Notes: generated from the letters alone by a model not told the origin. 60,000 nucleotides of DNA from Diphasiastrum complanatum (GCA_029204225.1 CM055099.1:42650597-42710596); one strand, 5' to 3'. Positions 27,801 through 41,800 are shown, counted from the first letter of the stretch. Numbers and translations are program-made.

Positions 27801-30800
27801 GGCGAACTCTGCTAAAAGAATCTCATGAGGAACTGATGGCTTCACACGAATCATTCTCCCTAACATGGTGATCTGCAGACGAGTGATGTCTCTCCAAGTA
27901 CCCTAAGATATCCCTGGGCACCAGACCTCCGCCGAGTGCATAGCCACTGGTGAGACCAATGGTGAGACCATTGTAGAAAAAAGGTGGTCTCAAGTAGCAA
28001 GATCATGAATATGGTAAGTAGTACACACTCTCTCCATATGTACCAAGGCAACATGCCCCTTACGCAGGCGAGATAGAGCAGTAGAGTGAAAAGTGAGTAA
28101 GGGGCCGGTGAATAATACACCTAGATAAGTGTATGATGATGTAACAATCTCCAGCTGCTGTCCATCATAATAAAATGTGTCATCTCTCATATGATGCCAA
28201 TTTGTGTTAAACACCATTACTTTGGTCTTAGCAATATTCACCGTCAAGCCCCACACTAAGCAAAAACCATATAGAGCATCAAGATGTTGCTGTAATCCAG
28301 AGGCTGTAGAGGATAGCAATGCCACATCATCCGCATACAGTAGGATAGGAATAATAAAATCAGCAAGTGGACATCCATCAACCCCCTCCTCCTTGATGAT
28401 CTGCTCTAGATCATCAATGTACAATGCAAAAAGAGTGGGAGAGAGTGGACATCCCTGCTTGACTCCAATTGTGCTTTGGATAAAAGGCAACCAGCTGCTG
28501 CCATCTTTGAAACATGCTAAAATAAGGCGCTGATAGCCATAATGATATCCTGTGAGAAGCCAAGTGAAGATAAGCGCTGAAGTAGCAAGTGTCGTGGAAT
28601 TGAGTCAAAGGCCTTGCGGAAATCCACAAAGCAGCAGTATACTCTCCGTCTCCGATGTCGAGCCTCCTCTATGATGCAGCATAGGACAAATGCATGATCA
28701 ATAGTAGAGTATCCGGGTCTAAAGCCTGTCCAAGAGCAAATAACTCATCTGATTCCACCTGGGAACCAACCATAGACTGCAGAACTGAGCCATAAAGCTT
28801 TGCCATCGTGTGACTGATCATGAGAGTGCGATAGTTATCCACGTTCATTGGATCACCAGCCTTGAGAATGGGATGGAGAAGGTTCGTGCACCAGTTGGTG
28901 GGGAAGCCCGAGGTAACAACCAAGTTAAAAGTGTGGGCAATGTAAGGAGAGAGAAGTTGGGAGATAGGTTTGAGGAAGACCGTGTTAAGAGAGTCGACGT
29001 CTTTCACTTTATGGGATTGGGCTTTACAAATCGCGAATTCAATTTGGTCAGAGGTAAAAAGAGAGAATGTAGCAGGTCGAGTGATAGGGATAGGCGGAGC
29101 ATCTGTAGTGTATAAGCGAGTAGCATATTCCACCCAAGAGTCGATATCAATGGGTGAAAGTAAGGCAGATTTCTTAGAAAAGATTTTCCAGAAATGAGAG
29201 GAAGAGAAAAGGGAGTCTACAAGTTTTTGACCATCTCTTGTTAGAGAGTCTCTTTTCTTTTTATTAACTACATGACGATATTGCTTTTGTACGAGCACTA
29301 AAAGATCTGGAGAGTGATGCATGGCGAATACCACACCTGCTTATGTAAGGCGTGGCAATCATGATCATACCATCGGTTATAGGTCTTTCGATGAGGGGGA
29401 TATGTCTTAGGGGGAAAGGCCTGGGTGGCGGCTTGTATAAGGGAGAGCGACAAGAAGCTGGCATGTTGCTCAATAGGAGAGGAGAAGGGAAAATCTTGCA
29501 AAAGAGAGTTGAGCGTGTGTATGTAGCGTGGGATGAGATGTGTACGAAAAGAAAAGTGAGGTGTAGTGATCTTGGGTCGAATGATTGGAAGGGGAGAGGT
29601 CTGGCCAACAGAGAGCAGTGAGTGATCAGCAAGGGTAGGGGAGACTATAGTAAAGCTATGAATGAGAGGAATCAAGGCTGGTGAACCAATGAAGTAATCC
29701 ACCACACACTGTCCGCCACAATGTGGATGACAAGTGAATACTGCTGAATCTGGGCACTGTGATAAACCGTTCAGAATGACCAAGGAATGTGCCTCGGAAA
29801 TCCTGAGTAGCTGCTCACCAAATGTAGTAGAAGGGGTAGCCTCATCATGAGATGTCCGCTCAAGACCTGTATCCAAAGCATGAAGCTGGAGGTAATCCGT
29901 CATCGCATGAAATTCCGTTTGTCTAGTGGCCGTGCGTGCGTTAAAGTCACCTGCCAAAAGTACATATCCCTGGGGAGAAAAGATAGAAATATCCTCTGAC
30001 AAAACCTGAAAAGGGTCCCCACCATAGTCTGCAAATGTCGAATCCAATACAAAGCGACATAGGGGATCTCGGGCTACTCCCATGCCCGGGAGCCCCAATT
30101 CCCTGAGTACTAACAGAAGGAAGTGTTGTATTGTGATGATATGAGTGATCATAGGAGTTTTCTACAAGATGTGTTTGTGCAGATTCTCGAGGGTGTCTAT
30201 GTTTTTGTGCTCCTAGATCAGGTTGTCCCCTTGGACGTGGTCCTAAGAGCGCCAGCTGTGGTTGAGGTTCATGTCTAGATTGTCTAGGCAACTCTTGTAT
30301 ATGGACTTGGTTGTTTCATGATGGATAGTGCTAATTTTGATTTTGTGAAACAAACTGGTGTCTAGGAGGTTCATAATGTCCCCCTGACTAGTTGTGAGGC
30401 TTGTTCCTCGGGTTATAATAGCAATAGAGTGAGGTATGACCCATAAAGTCGCAGATGTCGCATTTGATCAATGAAGTATCTGAGACCGGTTGGTATGAAG
30501 GGCTCATAGTATAGTGGCTTGCCGTCAATAAACACCACTCGTTGCCCTTTTTCCTTAGCTTCTTGTATGACTTTTCCTTGCTAGCCATTGCGTATGAGTT
30601 AAATCATCATCCATAAAAATAAAAGTCCCTTTCAGCTTGGCTCGAAGTTTCAAGGCAACATTGCGATGTACAAGAGACCGGAATTTAATAAATAAAACAT
30701 TCTCAACATACTTGCCTCTCCAAGCAGTTTCAAATCCCTCAGTTGAGTGTGAGAGTTTATTGCAAAGTAAATCCTTAGCTTCCTCAAGAGGTTTTCCAGC

Positions 30801-33800
30801 ATTTGGGATGCCTCTCACTCTAATATTAAGAGCTTTTTTGGCTCTTTTCTCTTGCTCCGAAAACATGCTTTCTAATCTTGAGTCAATTGAAACATTCGTA
30901 GGTAAATCTATCATACCATTATCTTTTTTGAACAATGCTGCCTAAGATTTCGTCTCTTCCACTTGTTTCTCAAGGCTGGAAATTTTGTTAGAAGTTTCTG
31001 CAAGGTCCGTAAGAGATGATGCTAATAGAGTTCGCAACTGGCTGATCTCATCCCGCAATTTTTGAACCTCCAATTTGAGTGCTACATTTTCTCCTTGTAC
31101 TTCTAAAAATAGTGCATACAATCGCCCAACATGATAATGGACGTCTTCCGGTAAAATAGAGCAGGGGATAGTTGGAGGTGAGACCTTAGATAGCATAAAT
31201 GGAGGAGTAGAAGGATTAGGAGGGAGAGCAGAGGGAGGTGTAGCTGGATCCATATATCCGAGCAGGGACAAGGGTCAGCGAGCAGGGATGATTGCGCTTG
31301 ACCTGCCCAATTTCAAGATGTAGTTCCTTCTCTGAGTGCGCTGGAACTGGAATCCTAATAGCACCGAAACTGTAATGAAGATGGCGCCCAATAAATGTGC
31401 CCTTCCACCTTTACAAGGTGCTCGCTATCTCTACACACTCTTCCAGAGTAGTTTCAATGATTGTCTCCACCATTCCAGCATTCAAGAGCTTGGTTTAGAT
31501 GCAGGCAGCAACTCTCTCCAACAGCAACTATGCAAGATGGAACCAAAAAAGTACAGTGGCTAAAGCATCTCTTGCTTCAAGCGATAGTGAGATTCGAGAC
31601 TTAATTGATAAGTTTCGTAGCACCAATAGAATTCAATGATGAGGACTATCTTTCACAAAGTTCAGGTAATGGATTGAATCATAGCGCTATGCCAGTAGTC
31701 GAGGGGATTGAAGCAGTTTTCTGATCATAGATCTAAACCGCGTGCCAGCAATAGTCTCAGAACCAAATTGACAGATCCAAAGGGCGGAGCTCTAAGATTT
31801 TTGAAACCAAAACCTGGATTGATACTTGCGCCTGGCAAAGCATGCTCCGATGTTCTCTAGCATTCAAATAAAAGAAACTACATACCAGTGAAGCTTTGAT
31901 AACATAACGTTGAAGCTTCTAGAAGCAAGCAATGAATGAAAGCGACTTCAAGGGCGGATCAGATCAGAGAGAGAGAGAGAGAGAGAGAAAATAGAATAGA
32001 ATATATTAATGTCTATAGGGTGCCCTTGGGCACATAAGACAAAGAAAAAGTACATCAAAAAAGAGCAGTGGCCATGTCGGACTTATTTCTATCAGCTAAA
32101 ACAAGGTTGCATCCCGATTCGAACAGGTCGATTCGAACCGGCCGATTCAAACCGATTCTTTGAGGTTCGAACCGCCAAGCCAGGTTCGAATCGGAAAACG
32201 GTTCGAACCTTTTTTTTTTCAATTCTTCAAAAAAACAGTCAAACATTCACTGATAGTACGATACTTAAATTTTAATAGCTAAACAATTTCAATCTTCTAA
32301 ATTTACAGATATCAGAATTCAGGATAATCAGATCTCTAAGCTCTTGTGAGTCGTGACGGTGTGACTTGCGACCTGTCGTATCAACTTTCAAGATTCAATT
32401 TTCAAAACAGAATTTACAGAAATTAGAACGACATTATGACTCATGAGTCATGACCCAAGTTTAAACAGACTACATAGTACATAGTACATACTAGTTAGCA
32501 GTTGCTAGTAACTAGTAACTACAGTTAAAACTTAAACAGGTTACAGAGTCCAGACTACATAGACTGTACATACTACAGTTAAAAGTTAAAACTTAAAACT
32601 TAACTTCAGGAATCAGAAACTTGAAACTTGAAACTAGATTCTAGAATCCATAATATATCATGATTCATGAATCATAACAAAGTAGTAAATACAAATGCCA
32701 GGTGCCTCATGAGTCCGGTCACCAATGTAATGCGCGATGTGTCTAATGATAAAATTTAAATCATGATGTGTACATATGTGACATGTCATACTACACTGTA
32801 CAGTCACCAGTGTAAATACTAAACAACTCAAGAGTCAATGCTCATCTAGTGACATAAACATCGTAGTGTCATCTACAGACTAGTAACTAGTAACTACAAT
32901 GATCTAATGTACATACTAGTAACTACAATCATCTGAAGACTGACATCAATGAGCACTGAGCAGGGGCCAGGGCCCAGGCTGAAGTGAGCACTCTAAGCTC
33001 TCCTACGCCTGAGTCTCCTCCCACTCACTGGTGGTGTTGTGGAGCCTGCTGTGGCCTCTCGAGTGGTAGGCTCAGCTGCGAAATCCTCATCAGAGGCAGA
33101 GGTATGATGCCCCTCATCCTCATCCCCGCCCTCCTCGGACTCCTCATCCTCATACTCCTCCTCCTCTGAGGACTCTGACCCTGACGATGCCTCAGACTCA
33201 GACTCAGACTCGTCCTCGGGGCTATGAGCACGGGAGCTGCTAGCCTCTCCTGCCCTCCTCCTACGCTCTGCTCGAGTGACAGGCCCTGCACAATGCACAC
33301 AAACAAGGACAAACGTGTTATTGCCTGCAAATTAGTAAATTACAATTTACGATAATTAGTAACTTCAAACTTCGAAAATTTAATTCAAGACCTGTCACCT
33401 TACTACTTAGACAATCCTAATTTCTCACCTGCACTCTGCATGGCCTCCTCATGGAGGAATGCATACATGTCCTCCTCTGACTGGTCTCTCGATGGCAACT
33501 CTGGAACCTTTGCCACATCGATCAGATTGGGATTTACCTATGCACATGTCACAATGCACATTGAAATCAATGCAAAATTTGGAGGGCAGAGTCCCGACAA
33601 AAGTTAAAATTTAGCTACAGTCTAGTATCTACTATCATCTATGTAGTATGATCTATTTAGTATCTACTTAGTACTAACTGGGTCCTGGGATGATGGATCA
33701 CATGTTAGAATTTAGTAATTATAATTTATGGCTTACAAGTTACCTGGATAGGCTCTGCGGTGGTCTGGAGTCTACCAGTCTTATATGCCTTTTGGCATGG

Positions 33801-33815
33801 AAAAGACATAAATTT

Positions 33816-33870
<55 letters not shown>

Positions 33871-36628
33871 AGCCTCCATGGCTCCACCTCGCGCCAGCCC
33901 AGCCCGCAAGTCAAATCGCTCCCCTGCTGCCAGCTCACCCCCCTACCGCTGCCCCAGCGATGCCCTACCTGCCCTAACCCTAATCGCAACCAACAGCCCC
34001 AGCAGCTCCTTCGCTGACCCTAATAGGGCACGCAGGCAGCGCTGCCTGCTGATGTGGCACCCCTCCCTACCACGCAGACAGAGCAGTCTGCCTACGTGGC
34101 AGCTGTTGTACCTGCGACTGAATCTGCGACTGTACTGGTGTCTGCTCAGTCTGCTCCTATGCTCCATGCCGGTTCTGGCCCTCTCTCATTTTCTGAGCCC
34201 ATCCTCCCTATGCTGATTAGTGTTATCTCCTCCTTCCTTATGGCACCACAACCTACAGCAAACATCCCAAATACGCCCTCTAAATCCAATGAGCTTTTTT
34301 CCTCTTGGCAGATTGACCAAATCAAGGTAGATTTCCAGGTTTTGTGGCAAGAAATCTCACAACTGAAAGGAACGGTTACCTCTAGGATCAATGAAAAGAA
34401 TATGTTGCAGTCCAAAGTTGAATCACTCGAACAATCCATCGGGACCAAGCAGGCTGCAGCCTCAGAGTCCACCACCAATATGTTACGGGAGCTGGAAACC
34501 AAGATTGAGAAACATCAAGACGAGGCCCTCTCTTGGGCATCCGTTTTGACAAAAGGGCACCAAACCAAGCGTGCCTATTTCCTCGGTTATCTCAGCCACC
34601 ATAATGGAAGAGAAATCTCGAGATCAACAGCCCATGACATTAGAGTTCGCGGGATCCGGATGCACAGGATGCCTTGGCCGAAGCCAAACGCTTTCTCGAC
34701 ACCACTCTCGGGCACATGACAAATGGGCTAGATACTGCATGGAGGACCACTAGAGATGCAGCCACACTCATTATAATTTCCAGCATGAAGAACATAACAT
34801 TAGCAAGATGCAATGAAAGAAACAAGATCCAATTAAACACTAATCAAGAAACCAAATGGATAGCATAACACTAGCATTAATGAGCAAGAAATTCTACCAC
34901 ACAAGAGAGCAAAACATAGCATATGTGAGAAAGATCTCTCGATCAAAAGTGCGCCCACTAGGAGGAGGAGGGTCTCTTGTATAGGTAAGAAACAAATGAT
35001 ATGTGATGTACATGGCTTCCAAGTGTCAATGTAGGTGTCCCACATGCTAAGTCTCAAGCATGCACTTCTATGCATGGGTTTTCACATTCTCTCTACATGC
35101 AATGAGTCTTTGCATGACTTGCCTTGGTCCACAAGTTTCCACACTAGGAAAAATGCGGCCTCTTCTACATGCAAAATTGAAAAAGTTCCAACATAAAGTT
35201 GGTAGTATGTGAAATTGCCTCTAGGGGCCCATGTACAAACTTGTTGGGCCTACTCAAGGTTAAAAACCTTAACAATAAATTATCTTATAATGTTTTACAA
35301 CTTGGAAAGCCTTTTTAAACTTTGAGAGAATACAATGTTGCGCGGCGCAAATTAATATTGCGTGGCGCCAAAATACATGTTGAAATTGATCCAAACTTAA
35401 ACCATAACATGATTATGTTTCAGCCTATCAATGGCATCATACACCAAAAGGTCTAGGTGAAGCAGTGATTGGGGTGGTAGTGGGTATCTAAACGATACAA
35501 CAACATATTGAGTACAAAATTGCTTTAATCAACCAAAGGAGGAGGAGATTGTGGAAGAAGCTCCCGTCAAAGGGAGCTCAATGATGAGTTGAACAAGAGC
35601 TGATAAGTTTCTTGTTTTCAACTTTCAGATAGGTTGCCTTTTGTAGTCACAATAAGGTGTGATGGTGTTAGAAATTGAAGTTTATTTTACTGTCTATTTG
35701 TAAAATTAGAATATATCCAATTTCACAAATTTATATAGAGAAGTCAGTGAGAAGTTTATTTTAACCCTAATGTTGTTAGGCCATGCCTGCACGCTATTTT
35801 ATAGGGCCTATACTTTTCTTAAGTTAGTTAAAGTTCTATGCACGTGGTAGGGCACTGGAGAGCTATAATAGGGCTCAAATTTTTACAGGCCTATACTCTT
35901 CTTAAGTTAGTTAAAGTTCTATGCATGTAGTAGGGCACTGGAGAGCTTTAATAGTGCTCAAGTTTTTTACGTGGTAATTCGCTTGAACTTTTACCTAACA
36001 TAGGTACTAGATTTAGAAATGTGCTTTTTTGTTTTAGCATTAGCTTTTGCTTAAGTAGAACTACGAGATTATGATGGGAGGGCTAGCACCAGATTGACAT
36101 TGTAAATTCTCTCTCTCTCAGCACACCTATCCAGACACACAGTCTCAGATGACATCCTTCTTCTCTCGCCGGAGATCACGCCCTGATGCAGACATGATTG
36201 ACAGCGATTGCGACGACATTCCTAGACCTAGGATGCAGAGACGACGCACCACCCAGCCTCAGGCGGTCACGAGAGTTACACGCCCTACTAGACCTCTTAC
36301 ACAGAGACACACTATACATGCTCCTGCTCACAGGCGACGTCAGCAGGCTCCTGCACTTCCTCATGCTACAACTCGCATTACATCCTTCTACAGCGCCAGT
36401 ACAGACCTGGCATCTTGACATGGATACATTTGACTACCATGCACAGACATTATCATTTATGTAGTTATCTTAACTTGCACTAGATGTTTCTTTTTTTCTT
36501 TATTACAATTTTTGGATTCGTTTATACGCTCCACGGTTACCACATACTTGACATGTATTTCCTTAGTCTTATATGCCTTTTGGCATGGAAAAGACATTAA
36601 TAAAGCTTTCTTTCTTTCTTTCTTTCTT

Positions 36629-36702
<74 letters not shown>

Positions 36703-38766
36703 AGAGAGAGAGAGAGAGAGAAGGTTTACTGTTGTTTTGTGGACTTCAGGAAAGCCTTTGATTCCGTTCCTCACTCATTGCTCATCCAGAGACTCCGAGA
36801 CCTTGGCTTCTCCACCGAGATCGTTCTTGCTGTAATGGCACTTTATGAGCGTGTCATGGGATGTTTCTAGCATAGCAGTGGCATATCCGATCACATTTGG
36901 AGCACTATTGGGGTGAAGCAGGGTTGTTCCCTCTCACCAGTCCTCTTTGGCCTATACATTGATGAGTTGGAGCGAGTCATTACACAGTGTGGCGGTGCTG
37001 GTTGCCAGCTTGGGGACATCTTGATTTCTATCCTCCTTTATGTTGATGATGTGGTATTGGTCTCATCCACCAGAGAGGGTCTCCAGCGACAGTTGGACTA
37101 CCTACATAAGTTTTGTACCAGATGGGGCCTAGGGGTGAACATTGGGAAGACCAAGGTTATGGTCTTCAACACTTCACGAGCATTCATGCAGCGACAGGAG
37201 CTTACTTTGGGTGGACAGGTTTTAGAGGTGGTCCCTTCCTACACATACTTGGGGACCCTTTTCTCAAGTCCTATGTTTAGCATGAGACAAGCCGCCACCA
37301 CTTGACTGGGGAAGGGGCATGCCTCCCTTGTTCAGCTAGAGCGATTTTGTTTCCGGAAGTCCATCCAAGATGCCCGCAGTAAGTGTCGCCTCTTTGATAC
37401 CATTGTCACCCCTACGGCTCTATATGCGGCAGAGACATGGTGTACAGGTCTCCCCTCCTCATATTGGGCCACTCTTTCACGATTACAGACCACCATGCTA
37501 GCCCGGCTGATTCGAGCGAAACCTTTTGTTCCACATGAAATTCTCTTGGCTGAGTTTGCAGTTCCACCTTTACAGATCGAGACAGCTCTTCAGCTCATCA
37601 CTTATATACACAGAATACAGGTGTTGCCAGAGATAGACAGACGATACACACAGGTTGCACTACTCTCTTCACAGCATCTTCACGATCAGGGCTACAGGTT
37701 ATCATGGCTCTCTCAGGCATCTCACCTCCTACTTGATTCATTTGGTATCTCCATCACAGAGCTACCCTCAGGCACCCACCAATATATCAGATGATTCCTC
37801 TATCGCACATACCTAGAGCGGACTTGGCATAATCAGTTAGGGGTTAAGCTAGCTTTCTACCAGACCCATTTCTTGGAGCTGGATACATCAGGGCCCCCGA
37901 TTATGCCACGCTACTTGGATTCGGGACTATCACATTGCCTCAGATTCACACTGGGACAGCTTAGGGTGTCTTCTCATCAGCTAGCTATTGAGACTGGGAG
38001 ATTTCATGGTATTCCCAGAGAGGAGCGGATTTGCCAATTATGCTCTCTAGGTGAGGTGGAGTTTGAGGAGCACTTTATCTTCCGATGCCCTATATACTAT
38101 GAGATTAGAGGGCGGTATCACTGCCTGTTTCGAGACATGCCTACCACTCTACGCTCTCTTATGGCCTACGAGGACCCACGATGTGTCGCTCTGATGATAC
38201 GTGAGATGTTCATACTACGGAGAGGTTTATACGGGACACCACAACATTCTACCTCACAGCCATTGATCACTTCATTCTTTACTAGGCGGAGATCACGTGA
38301 TCTAGTGCCGGAGGAGGATTACGACGACGACGAGGATGATAGCCGCTCACATGCTCATAGAGACCGGAGACAGTGTACTCCCCACCATCGCATTACTACC
38401 AGGATCACCAGACATCATACACAGAGGCGTGCCACTGCTACGCATGCTCATGTTCATGCCCACAGACAACGCCAGCAGGCTCCAGCGCTTTCTCATGTTG
38501 TGGCTCACATTACATCTTTTTATAGTATCAGTACAGCAGCAGCAGCACAGGCTTCGCAGTCTTGACATCTTGACATAGATACATATGATCAGTATGCACA
38601 CACACTGCATACGTGTCTATTTTAGTTTGTACTAGATGTTTTTCTTTATTACATATTGGAGACGTTTTATATGCTCCCATGGTTTCCACACACTTGACAT
38701 GTACTTTTTAGTCTTATACGCCTTTTGGCATGGAAAAGACATTAATAAAGCTTTCTTTCTTTCTTT

Positions 38767-38828
<62 letters not shown>

Positions 38829-41800
38829 GTGTAGCGCAATGGTGACGCTCCTTCCTAGTGCGGTCTCCTAGCACTCCTTTATGGCCACCTGCCCAGCATC
38901 TGTGCCACCCAACACCTGTCCGCCACCCAGAATCTGTCCGTTAGTTGTCAACCTGTCCTAGCGCTCCTTTCTGGCCACCTGCCACTTGCGAGTCACCTGT
39001 GCACCCAGTGCGCCACCTGTCCGCCTGTACACCTGTCCGCTACCTGTACATCTGTCCGCCAGCCTACCCTATCACCATGCCTTCAAAGAAAATTCGGTCC
39101 CCTCTTGCCACGCAAGCAGCTGCCTGCGTGGCAGACCAGCCTGCTGCCACGCAGACAACGCCTGCCTGCATGGCAGATCCTGATATTGCCACGCAAGCAG
39201 TGCCTGCCTGCGTGGCAGAAGCCCCCGTCCCTGTCTCAGCCTCCGCCTCCGATCCACCTCCCTCTTCTGATCCTACCCCTGTTCGATCCGCTCCTACTGC
39301 TGGGATACTTCAGTTTCCTAAACCACCTATTGCTCCCTCACAAGAACCTAAATCCATTCCCTATACTCCATCAAAAGCCACCGAACTCTTCTCCTCTTTT
39401 TAAGAAGATCAGTTCCGAGCTGATTTTCAGGTCATGAAGACGGAACTTTTCCAGCTCAAGGAGACACTTGCAATGCTAATCAACGAAAGAAATATTACGC
39501 AGGCTCGAATTTTACAACTGGAACAAGCGGGCGACAAGCAGATTCCATCCTCCGAATCCACCACCACTATGATTAAGGCATTGGAACAGAAGATTGAACA
39601 ACAGAAAGAGAAAACTCTTTCTTGGGCTTCGATATTGAAGAAAGGTACTAAACCCAATGCTCCCATCACCTCAGTAATTTCAGCCACGATCCAGGAAGAG
39701 AAATCTAGGGAACAAAAGGCACTTAACATCAGAGTCTGAGGGATTCCAGATACGCAGGATGCCATAGCCGAGGCCAAGCGCTTTTTGGACACCACACTAG
39801 GGCACCGGACAGATGGATTGGACACAGCATGGAGGACCACCAGAGACGTGACCACTTTGATTATCCATTTCACGTCATTGGCTACTAGACGGGATGCTCT
39901 ACGATGCAGAGCTAAGCTTCGCGGCACCACTATTTTTATGGACGACGATCTTACGTATATCTAGGTGGAGAAGAGACGTTAGGCCTTTCAGGAAGCCAAA
40001 GAGTCAGGCAGGAGAGTTATATATAGAGATGGATGAGTGCGTCTTCTTGATAGCACTCCCACGGGACCTTCTCATTAGGGATTTGGGGTGCCCGGGGTTG
40101 GGAGCATGCCGGGGCCATCCACACCACCTTCGGATTGGAGTGTGGAATTGTGATGGCATACATTCATCATCTACTGCAGGGGACCTTGTTGATTTTATTA
40201 CAAGTAGAGATATATTATTCTTCATGGAGACACACGAGAGCCCGGAACGAGGACTTCCTTCTTTTCCTGGATACAGATGGGACTCAGTATTCCGAGACTA
40301 GATCTGCCAGTGGCCGAGGTTTGGGTGGGGTCGCATGCTTGTACAGAGAGTCTCTCCACTCGAGTATGGACTTCATCAAACATGACGAGCACGCCCACTA
40401 TATATGGACTCGCATCATGGGTCAGGATATTGGTTTGGATAGAGATCTTTTTATTGCAGCATGTTACTTTCCACCAAAGTCTTCGTCTTTTGCTGAGGCT
40501 ACGAGATCCCCATATCAGGACCTTTCACCAGATATTATCAGATTCTCAGAGCAGGGGCATATTCTCCTCACATGGGATTTTAATGCCCAGACATCCTCGA
40601 GACAGACAGAGTTCTTCGACGCCACAGATCAGCTGCGTGTTCATGCCCTTGACAGTGATATGCTTGGAGTTACCAGGACTTCCGCGGATAGTTTGGGACC
40701 TACTACTCCATATGGGGAGCAGTTACTGCAGTTTGGAGAGGCACATGAGCTAGCCATTTATAATGGCTTACCCTGCTGACCACATTCAGACAATTATGCA
40801 TGCCATCCTCACAGTGGAGGGCATAGTGTCGTTGACTATCTCATGGGGTCACCATCCTTTGTACCCATAGTCTCTGACCTCCACGTTTCCCCCACCACCG
40901 TTTCCGATCACTCATTTCTCTCCTTCGATATCGGCCACCTTCCACCCACTCATCTATCTTCACTACCCATGCTTACCTGAGCACCCAAGTATACATTTGA
41001 TCCCATTTACATGCCACTATATCGGCAGTCCTTGGCTTCACTTTTACACTGCTTTTCGCATGACAGTCCAATCCGCTTTTCTCACCACCTCACTCCACTC
41101 AGCTGCATCACTAACCTTCCCCACAAAATCCCATCCGAAAAGGACTCGACGCACACCTCGACCATTGCACCTCCCGTGGTACGATACCGAGTGCCATTCT
41201 CTTCATCAGTCAGTAACCTATTCACGTATCCATGCTCCACATCTACTTCGATCTTCCCGACACTCCTACCATCGGGCTACAAATTATCATGATTCTCTTA
41301 GGCATCTCACCTCCTACTTGAGTCATTTGGTATCTCCATCATAGAGCTCCCCTCAGGCACCCATCAGTATATCAGACGATTTCTCTATCGCGCATATCTA
41401 GAGCGGACTTGGCGTAACCAGTTAGGGGTTAAGCCAGCTTTCTATCGGACCCATTTCTTGGAGCTGGATGCATCAGGGACCCCGGTCATGCCACGCTACT
41501 TGGATTTGGGTCTATGACATTGCCTCAGATTCATACTGGGACAGCTCAGGGTGTCTTCTCATCAGCTAGCTATTGAGACAGGGAGGTTCCATGGTATTCC
41601 TAGAGAGGAGAGGATTTGTCAGTTATGCTCTCTAGGAGAGGTGGAGTCTGAGGAGCATTTTATCTTTAGATGCACGGTATACTATGAGATCAGAGGGCGT
41701 TATCACTGCTTGTTTCGAGACAGGCCTACCACTCTACGCTATCTCATAGCCTATGAGGACCCACGATGTGTTGCTCTGATGGTACGCGAGACGTTCATAT

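Noticed and set aside
33690-34216. Overlapping frames as separate secreted or membrane proteins
   Set aside because: They are alternative frames of the LINE ORF1 leader and its Ala/Pro-rich start.
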